The notes beneath the pieces were generated by a model. It made no database searches. It saw nothing but the letters and a program-made list of their open reading frames with translations, and was not told where the DNA came from. Below, piece by piece: positions 15,026 to 20,911 of a stretch of 20,911 nt of DNA. Source of the stretch: Isotricha intestinalis (taxonomy: Eukaryota > Ciliophora > Litostomatea > Vestibuliferida > Isotrichidae); assembly GCA_023807065.1 (NCBI GenBank), contig JAJJLU010000727.1, positions 1-20,911 on the forward strand. Direction: 5' to 3'. The number at the start of each line of letters is the position of its first letter. Within the stretch, counting starts at the first letter, position 1. The translations under genes were made by a program, and so were the position numbers.

Positions 15026-17764
15026 ATGATGTCAATTCAAAAAGAAGATAAACTAAAAAAATTATTTAAAAATAGAATATCATTAATTCCAATAAGTAAT
15101 CCAAAAGAAATAACAGTAACAACAAGAAAAACAACATCAGAAAATTTATATACTGAAGAAAAATTAAGAAAATTATTAATAAAAGAATTATTAAAAAATA
15201 ATAATCTTTCTAAAGAATTATTAGAAGAAAAAGATCCTCATGTAGAAAAATATTCAATTTTACAAAATAAATTTTTTTTAAAAAAAGCTAAACATGTTTT
15301 TAATGAAAAAATAAAAGAAAATGAAATTGTACCTTCAAATCAATTTCATAATGAAAAAATAAAAAAATTAAAAGAAAAAGGTATTAAATATATAAAATCA
15401 TCAAAAATAAATATTGAAGAAAGTCTAATTCTTTTTGAATTATTAAATAATTTAAATCCATTTAAAAAACATTTAAAAGAAATAAAAGGAGATTCATATA
15501 TAAAAGTTTTAACAAAATTAATATTTGTTTTTAAATACGAATATTATAATGAAAATAATATAATTTATCATTTTAATGATTTTTCAGATAAATTTTATTT
15601 AATAATAAATGGAGAAGTGAATTTTTTAGTTCCAAATGAAGAATTTTGTGAATTAACAATTGAAGAATATTTACTTTATTTAATGAAATTAAGAAATTGT
15701 AATGAAATATATTTATTAAATAAAATAATAAAAAAAAACGAAGATAAATATAAATTATCAGAAAAAGATTTTGATATTTGGATAAAAAAAGCATATTCAA
15801 CAATTAATGATATAATATTAAGAAAAAAAGAAAAGAAAAAAAGAGAAGATGAAGAAAGAGAAAGAAATAAAATTCAAATGATAAAGAAAAATAATTTAAA
15901 AAAAAAAGAAGAAGAAGAAGATGAAGAAGAAAAAGAAGAAAAAGAAAAAGAAGAAGAAGAAGAAAGAATAAGAAGAAGATATTTAAAAAAGAAAATAGGA
16001 TTAAAGAATGATTTTCCTCCTTTTACAGATGATGAAGAAATAGAAATTGCTATTAAATTAGAGAAAGAAATAAAAGAAACATTTTTATTTATTCAAATGT
16101 CAAATAATTTATTTAAAAAAATAATATTTGAAGAAAAAAATAAAGTTGATCCAGAAGAATATATAAATAGATTAATACCAATAAAAATAAATTATGGTGA
16201 GAGATTAAAAAAAAAATATAATTTTATTATTTATAAATATTATATTGGGAAAAAAATTAGTGATGGAAATTATTTTGGTGAAATGTATGCTGATGATTTA
16301 TATAATAATGATCAAAGTAGAAGAATTGAAACTATTATTACTAGTAAAAAATGTGATTTATGTGTTTTAAATAAAATTGAATTTAATGATTTACTTTTGG
16401 ATACTTATGAAAAAGGAAGAAATGATTTATTACATTATCTTTTAAATTTAAATGTTTTTTTTAATATTGATTTAAAAAATTTTTTGCTTAATTATACAAA
16501 ATTATTTGAATTTCAAAAAGTTGAATATAAAGAATGTTTAATTAATCAAAGTAATAATTTTAATATTGATGAACATTATGTTCATTTTATTTATGATGGT
16601 ATTTTTGAATCTTTTTCTAAATATAGTATTCAAGATATGGATAATATATTATTAAAAACTAATTTAAAAGATATTATAAATATAAAAGAAATTGAAACTT
16701 TACAAAATTATAAAGAATATTATATTAAACAAGATGTTAAATTTGAAATTTTTGATAAAGGAGAAATTTTTGGATTAAATGATTGTGTTTTTAATAATAA
16801 ATATTTATATAATGTTAAATGCTCTTCTACTAAAGGTTTTGTTTATAAAATTCATTTAAGTTATATTAAATTAATGATTAATATGGATAATGTTATTAAA
16901 AATAATTTTAGAAATTTTCAAAAAATGAAATACAATATCTTTTATAAAATGTTATTAAATCAAAGAAAAACTAAAGTTCATTCTTTAAAAATGAAATACA
17001 GTGATTTTTTTTTTTCTAAAGTTGATTCATTTGAAAAAAAAAATAAAATTTCTCATTCATTAGAAAATAAACAAAAAATAATAAAAAATGGTAATATTAG
17101 ATTAAATAATTATTTTAAAATAAAAAAAAAACCTCAAACAACAAACAATAATTCTTCAAAAACTTTATATCCAATTTCATTAAAAACAACAAATGATAGT
17201 TTAAATTTAAGTAGAAATATTTTTAGAAATAAATTAATAAAAAATCATATTAAATTAAATTTATTAAATGATTCAAAAATAAATCAATCAAGTAATTCAA
17301 AATATTATTTAAATAATACTTCTTATAATACTTCAAATTCAAAAAGAACATTTGATTCATTTATTATTGAAGAAAAAATAAATGGAATAAAAGAGAAAGA
17401 AATGATAATAAATAAATTAAATAAAAAAAATTATTTAATGAATAATTTTACAAATTATAATAATAGTTCTTTAAAGGAAAAAGCAATGAATTTAATAATT
17501 TCTGAAGATAAAGAAAAAAATAAAATTGAAAAAAAGAGAGCTTCAAATTTTATTAATTTATTAGATTATGATACTTTAAATCAAAAATATAATACTTTAT
17601 ATTATTTTAAACCAAAAAATTTAAATGATAAAAATGTACAGTTAAATTATCAATTGTTAATAAATAATAATTCTTTTGATGTAAATAAAAAAAGAAATAA
17701 TATAGTAAAAATGGGGAATACAAGGACTCAAGATTTAATATTAAAACATAATTCAACTAAATAA
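15026..17764 (+). CDS. Cyclic-nucleotide-binding-domain protein B
   Basis: A 912-residue paralog of the protein at 7485-9908. The first cNMP fold starts near residue 168 (YYNENNIIYHFNDFSDKFY, then LIINGEVNFLVP at 192-203). Its phosphate-binding segment appears only at about 412-437 (SDGNYFGEMYADD...QSRRIETI), so about 210 residues are inserted in the fold. The insert contains a highly charged helix (about 265-320) dominated by Glu, Lys and Arg. A second fold ends in IFGLNDCVFNNKYLYNVKCSS, closely matching FIGLESIFFGLNYLYNVKVTS of protein A. The C-terminal 270 residues are Asn/Lys/Ser-rich. There is no kinase, channel or cyclase domain. The cassette is weaker than in protein A, so nucleotide binding is uncertain. 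The start is MMSIQ, so either Met could initiate; TAA stop. Confidence 0.82.
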   Translation: MMSIQKEDKLKKLFKNRISLIPISNPKEITVTTRKTTSENLYTEEKLRKLLIKELLKNNNLSKELLEEKDPHVEKYSILQNKFFLKKAKHVFNEKIKENEIVPSNQFHNEKIKKLKEKGIKYIKSSKINIEESLILFELLNNLNPFKKHLKEIKGDSYIKVLTKLIFVFKYEYYNENNIIYHFNDFSDKFYLIINGEVNFLVPNEEFCELTIEEYLLYLMKLRNCNEIYLLNKIIKKNEDKYKLSEKDFDIWIKKAYSTINDIILRKKEKKKREDEERERNKIQMIKKNNLKKKEEEEDEEEKEEKEKEEEEERIRRRYLKKKIGLKNDFPPFTDDEEIEIAIKLEKEIKETFLFIQMSNNLFKKIIFEEKNKVDPEEYINRLIPIKINYGERLKKKYNFIIYKYYIGKKISDGNYFGEMYADDLYNNDQSRRIETIITSKKCDLCVLNKIEFNDLLLDTYEKGRNDLLHYLLNLNVFFNIDLKNFLLNYTKLFEFQKVEYKECLINQSNNFNIDEHYVHFIYDGIFESFSKYSIQDMDNILLKTNLKDIINIKEIETLQNYKEYYIKQDVKFEIFDKGEIFGLNDCVFNNKYLYNVKCSSTKGFVYKIHLSYIKLMINMDNVIKNNFRNFQKMKYNIFYKMLLNQRKTKVHSLKMKYSDFFFSKVDSFEKKNKISHSLENKQKIIKNGNIRLNNYFKIKKKPQTTNNNSSKTLYPISLKTTNDSLNLSRNIFRNKLIKNHIKLNLLNDSKINQSSNSKYYLNNTSYNTSNSKRTFDSFIIEEKINGIKEKEMIINKLNKKNYLMNNFTNYNNSSLKEKAMNLIISEDKEKNKIEKKRASNFINLLDYDTLNQKYNTLYYFKPKNLNDKNVQLNYQLLINNNSFDVNKKRNNIVKMGNTRTQDLILKHNSTK
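15821..16001 (+). repeat. Polypurine low-complexity tract (Glu/Lys/Arg-coding)
   Basis: The coding strand is nearly all A and G here, densest at about 15897-15980, where GAA/GAG/AAA/AGA codons follow one another. It encodes the charged helix inside the first fold of CNBD protein B. Long mirror-like purine tracts can slip or form triplexes; here it may simply be a charged coiled coil written in an AT-rich code. Confidence 0.7.
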
Positions 17765-17822
17765 TATTTAAAATATTGTTTTATTTTATGAGAAATCAAA
17801 TGAAAAGAATAATATATTTAAA

Positions 17823-18410
17823 TTAATCTTTTTTACAATATTTTAAGTGATATGTTATATGAATTTTTTTACATTTTTCACTGCAATAAAAAATATTATT
17901 ACATTGATTACAATAATATTTATCTTCAATAATATTATTTGTACAAACACCACAATATTTTTCATTTACATTTTTAGGAAATATACAAATAAAAACAATA
18001 GGATTGTTTAAATCATTCCAATTTGAACTTAAAAAAGTAATTTCTAAACCTAAATTTGGATAGCATAAAAATATAGGATATTTACCTCCTCCTTTTTTCT
18101 TTGTATCTCCTAAATATTCTACTATATTTATATTTTTTAAATCAAAATTTAAATTATAAGGTAATTTCCCTTTGTATTTATTATATTTTTCTACTTTTTC
18201 ATTATAATAAAATATTGAATCTAAAATATTGTTTTTAAAACAAAAACTTATTCCATCATTTAATGAACTATAATAATTCAATTTATTATTTTCTTTATCT
18301 TTATAGTTTTTATTTATAAAATTATTTCTTATCCAAATAAAACAATCATCATCAAATTTTTTTCCTAAAAATAAAAATGGCTCAAAATCTAAAAAATTAA
18401 TATTATTCAT
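17823..18410 (-). CDS. MYND-type zinc-finger protein
   Basis: A 195-residue protein with a C-terminal MYND finger (153-192). Cys pairs are CGVC (153-156) and CNQC (167-170), followed by FYCSEKC (174-180), His184 and/or His188, and Cys192. This is the C-x2-C...C-x2-C...YCS-x2-C...H-x3-H-x3-C layout that binds two zinc ions. MYND fingers bind proline-rich peptides. The N-terminal 145 residues have their own pattern: LDSIFYYNEKVEKYNKYKGK, LPYNLNF, VEYLGDTKKKGG and NLGLEITFLSSNWND. It resembles small stand-alone domains, seen in bacteria and protists, that compute around a G-x-LP-x-x-L-x-F motif followed by LG-x-P. I cannot assign a function. Convergent with CNBD protein B, 58 nt apart. TAA stop. 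Confidence 0.82.
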   Translation of the reverse strand: MNNINFLDFEPFLFLGKKFDDDCFIWIRNNFINKNYKDKENNKLNYYSSLNDGISFCFKNNILDSIFYYNEKVEKYNKYKGKLPYNLNFDLKNINIVEYLGDTKKKGGGKYPIFLCYPNLGLEITFLSSNWNDLNNPIVFICIFPKNVNEKYCGVCTNNIIEDKYYCNQCNNIFYCSEKCKKIHITYHLKYCKKD

Positions 18411-18479
18411 ATTAAATTCTTTTTTTATTTTTAATTAAAATTAAAATGAATTAAAATCAATATTATTAAAAGTTAAAAA

Positions 18480-18853
18480 TGAATAAGCATCCTAGTCATG
18501 AGGTACCAGTCTATGTGAAAATACTTGTAACTCGCTTTAAAAGACAACCTTCTCGCATTAGATGAATAGTTTTCTATTTACAGAACAGGTTTACCTCTCA
18601 TGCACCATGAAATATGGAGTACCTTATCATCATGAATAAACAATCTTAATAGAAGAGAGGACCGAAGATGGCTGTTCCAATTCACACCATCCCATCTTCT
18701 TTCTCGTTTCAAGGTTGATTTTCCCCAAGAATTTGGTAGAACACATGATCATCACGAAATATTCAGCTTCACCTTTCAAAGAAATCCTCAGCTTTCTGCA
18801 TTTCACTACGGATCTGATCAAGGTCGTAGACAAACGAGGCCTTCATCATTAAG
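18480..18853. other. GC-elevated island of unknown origin
   Basis: Counting bases over 18481-18840 gives about 39% G+C, against about 5% in the 60 nt immediately to the left. Both edges are sharp. No long ORF exists on either strand with an ATG. On the minus strand an open frame from the end of 18841-18850 reads MMKASFVYDLDQIRSEMQKA and a few more residues before TGA; another minus-strand frame is open for 67 codons (18833-18630) but has no ATG. I could not recognise a tRNA, 5S, U-snRNA or SRP RNA in either strand. It could be a structured ncRNA, a fragment of foreign or host/food DNA, or an amplification chimera. Confidence 0.75.
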
Positions 18854-18894
18854 TGTGAAAAAGATGAAAGTATATTTCAAGCAATCAATTTATT
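18854..18894 (+). repeat. 41-nt copy of part of the 184-residue gene
   Basis: It is identical to 14416-14456 except for one base. It begins exactly where the GC-elevated island ends and is followed by AT-rich sequence unrelated to what follows the source copy. It is in the same reading frame as the downstream degenerate ORF (CEKDESIFQAINLL then KIEKVKVEIL), so a fused frame is open across it. Confidence 0.9.
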
Positions 18895-19950
18895 GAAAAT
18901 TGAAAAAGTTAAAGTGGAGATATTAATGAAGAATATTTTGATAAAACTAAAAGTATTATTTTTATCAAGATATTCTTTAAAAAATAAAAAAGAAGCTGTT
19001 AAAAGAATTGAAGATTATATTAATTATGACATTAAAAGTTTAGATAATACTATGAAAAATATTAAAGTTTATCAAAATGTTTTAGACAATAATTATATAA
19101 ACAGATGTAATGATTCAATCAAAAAATTATCATAAAAAAACAAAAAAACATCAAAAAACCAAAGTGAAAGAATTAAAAATGATGAATTAATATTTCAATT
19201 TAATAAACTTTTAAAAGATATTACTTTAATTAAAAGTCAAATAAATAAAAATGAATATATTAAAAAAGGAATTGAAAAATGGATTTTATTTCAATTTGAA
19301 AAGGAAGAAAAATTTAAAAGAATTTTTAAAAAAAGAATTAATATTTAATTTAGTTGAAGATTTTAACAAATGATTTGTTAGAAAAGAAAATAAATTTAAA
19401 ATTACCATCAAAATTTTAAGAAAAATATAATGAAAAAGAAAAATTAGAAGAGGAATTTGAAGAACATAAAAATATAATGTTTTTAATAATGAAATAGAAA
19501 ATGAAATCCAAGAATTAGTAAAAAAAAAGAAATTCAAAATTAGAAAAAGAAAAATTAGTAAGAAAGGAAAATAAATATTATTTTCTCTTTATATAAATAG
19601 AAAAGAATTCTTTCAATGAATGATAATCTAATAAAAATTACAGATAATATAATCTTAAAAGTAAGATATATTTATTCTAATTTAAAAGAAAAATCTAAAT
19701 TTTTTGATATTAATTTTCAAATTTATGACAATAATATTACCCATTTAAATAAAAGAGAAATTAAAATATTAAAAATGTTATTTCCAATTCAGGAAATTAT
19801 TAATTTTTTATTGTTTAAATATAATATAAAAATGAAAAAAAAATTTACATTACAGTTAAAAACAATTAAAGCTGAAATTGATTAAATACTAAAAAAGAAA
19901 CAGCTAAAAGAAATAAAATTGAAGAAGAAAAAAAATTTGAAGAATTAAAA
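18895..19950 (+). pseudogene. Decayed coiled-coil protein gene
   Basis: Coding-like sequence runs through this stretch, broken by in-frame stops and frame changes. One frame is open to TAA at 19133 (KKEAVKRIEDYINYDIKSLD) and, after that TAA, continues in the same frame to TAA at 19346 (SERIKNDELIFQFNKLLKDI). The frame then shifts near an A-run and reads KELIFNLVEDFNK up to TGA; another shift gives DLLEKKINLKLPSKF, TAA, EKYNEKEKLEEEFEEHKN. Then NNEIENEIQELVKK follows in another frame. An ORF at 19616-19885 starts MNDNLIKITDNI, and after its TAA another shift gives KKETAKRNKIEEEKKFEELK. All pieces are helical and charged. I infer one gene of about 350 codons that has decayed, or that was assembled with homopolymer errors. 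Function is unknown. Confidence 0.55.
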
Positions 19951-20245
19951 ACATAAAATTGATTTAAGAGATAAAAAATTTATTTTTGTTCCTATTTTTT
20001 ATATGAAAATAAAAAATTTTTTTTAACAAATTCATTAATGTTTTCTTTTATTTATAAATATAAAAATAATGTAATATAAAATATAATTAAATAATAAAAT
20101 GCTAAACTTTTTAAAACATTTGAATGAAAATTTCAATTATTAATCTATTTATTAGAAATATATCTAAATATTATTAAAATATTATTTTATAAATACATTT
20201 TTTTATTCAATTAATTATTTTAAGTTAAATTAAAAATCATATAAT
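19951..20245. other. AT-rich spacer
   Basis: This 295-nt stretch is almost pure A/T and separates the decayed gene from the last kinase ORF. I see no open frame, RNA gene or tandem repeat in it. Confidence 0.5.
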
Positions 20246-20857
20246 ATGGAAATGTCCGAGCAGAATGCTATTTGGGAAAAATATCAAAAATTAGGTGTCA
20301 TAGGTTCAGGCGCATATGGTGATGTATATAAAGTCAAATATAATAATGAATATTTTGCAATCAAGGAAATTCCAAACAAATCATATGAACAATTTTTAAG
20401 AGAAATAGAAGTTATGAAAAAAATGGAGTGCGATAATTCGGTGAAATTCATAGAAAGATTTGAAACAGAAGATTCATTGTATATTGTATCAGAATTATGT
20501 TTTTTAAATCTTGGAGAATATTGCAATTTGAGAAAAAAAGTTTTATCAATAGAAGAAATAAAAGAATTATTAATAGATTTAAATAAAGGATTAAAGGTAA
20601 TGTATGAAAATAAAATAATACATGGAGATATTAAGCCTTCAAATATTTTATTATCATCAAATAAAAATAATGTGAATAAAATATGTTTTAAAATATCTGA
20701 TTTTGGTTTTAGTACATTATATGAAGAAAATAATATGGGAGTTGTAAGAGGTACATCTCAATTTCTATCTCCTGAATGTTTAAAAGGTCAAAATATAAAA
20801 GAGGATTATTTAAATCAAATGATAATAAATTCAAAGAAGTTAATTTTTTTAAATTAA
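20246..20857 (+). CDS. Protein kinase N- and mid-domain, C-lobe missing
   Basis: A 203-residue ORF that begins like a complete kinase but ends early. It has the glycine loop IGSGAYGDVYKV (19-30), Lys40 (FAIKEI), alpha-C Glu53, the catalytic loop HGDIKPSN (126-133, with Gly in place of the usual Arg of HRD), DFG (152-154) and GTSQFLSPE (169-177). After SPE, a kinase should show D-[IV]-W-S-L-G within about 25 residues and about 80 more residues of C-lobe. Instead this ORF runs KGQNIKEDYLNQ into Ile/Lys residues and TAA at 20855. None of the three forward frames to the window's end contains the missing motif. It is either a truncated pseudogene, a frame-broken gene, or one with a distant exon beyond the window. 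HGD (non-RD) kinases are usually not regulated by activation-loop phosphorylation. The family within eukaryotic kinases cannot be fixed. Confidence 0.75.
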   Translation: MEMSEQNAIWEKYQKLGVIGSGAYGDVYKVKYNNEYFAIKEIPNKSYEQFLREIEVMKKMECDNSVKFIERFETEDSLYIVSELCFLNLGEYCNLRKKVLSIEEIKELLIDLNKGLKVMYENKIIHGDIKPSNILLSSNKNNVNKICFKISDFGFSTLYEENNMGVVRGTSQFLSPECLKGQNIKEDYLNQMIINSKKLIFLN

Positions 20858-20911
20858 AAAAGATATAATTTGTATTTGATAAAGGATTTTTAATGATAAT
20901 TTGAATTTTAT

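Noticed and set aside
324..17764. UAR=Gln ciliate code for the whole window
   Set aside because: Intact genes terminate at TAA/TAG close to expected domain ends and have no internal UAR codons; only the decayed region around 19133-19430 would need it.
18630..18833. 67-codon minus-strand ORF inside the GC island
   Set aside because: It begins at TTG, has no ATG near its start, shows no family motif and shares its span with partly open frames in both other phases, which is expected by chance at about 39% GC.
18650..18850. Minus-strand reading in the island with TGA taken as Trp (four TGAs, starting MMKASFVYDLDQ)
   Set aside because: It makes a tempting 60-odd residue frame ending at TAA, but no neighbouring gene uses TGA as a sense codon and I recognise no homology. 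The evidence does not support a different code here.
18480..18853. tRNA, 5S rRNA, spliceosomal or SRP RNA in the island
   Set aside because: I looked on both strands for a tRNA B-box (GGTTCGAA-like), U2, U4, U5 and U6 core motifs and 5S/SRP signatures and found none.
20778..20809. 15-nt intron (GTCAAAATATAAAAG) in the last kinase, as in Stentor
   Set aside because: Its removal keeps the same frame and does not recover the missing C-lobe motif, and the proven introns in this window are 45 and 57 nt.

Overview
The window reads as one end of a ciliate macronuclear chromosome. It opens with telomeric repeats (heptamer CCCCAAT, one CCCCAAA variant). The first gene starts about 290 nt after the last repeat. 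The DNA is extremely AT-rich, genes are packed on both strands with gaps of roughly 60-230 nt, and the only introns I can prove are 45 and 57 nt long. Intact genes use the standard code: all stop at TAA except one at TAG, and no TGA stop was seen. That excludes the UAR=Gln code of Tetrahymena, Paramecium and Ichthyophthirius. An AT-rich litostome (rumen trichostome) ciliate would fit, but this is inference from composition, code and telomere.

Layout: telomere and subtelomere (1-323); kelch protein (+); NEK-type kinase (-); Lys-rich unknown (+); START-domain protein (-); tail-anchored coiled-coil, SNARE-like protein (-); cyclic-nucleotide-binding-domain (CNBD) protein A (-); GPI8/PIGK, the catalytic subunit of GPI transamidase (-, three exons); Asn/Lys-rich unknown (-); SAM-domain protein (+); small helical protein (+); CNBD protein B (+); MYND zinc-finger protein (-). 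About 1.8 kb of disturbed sequence follows: a roughly 370-nt island of about 39% GC, a 41-nt copy of part of the small helical gene, and a decayed coiled-coil reading frame. Last comes a protein kinase ORF that stops just after the activation segment.

The contents suggest signalling (two kinases, two cyclic-nucleotide proteins), membrane and lipid traffic (START, SNARE-like) and GPI-anchor attachment. There are no operons and no evidence that neighbours act together. The two CNBD proteins are paralogs with the same large insertion in the first cyclic-nucleotide fold; they face outward around a 5.1-kb block. The most unusual part is 18480-19950, where a foreign-looking GC island joins a duplicated gene fragment and a degenerate gene. 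This may be genuine rearrangement and decay, or an assembly/amplification chimera. I found no tRNA, rRNA, CRISPR or recognisable transposase.
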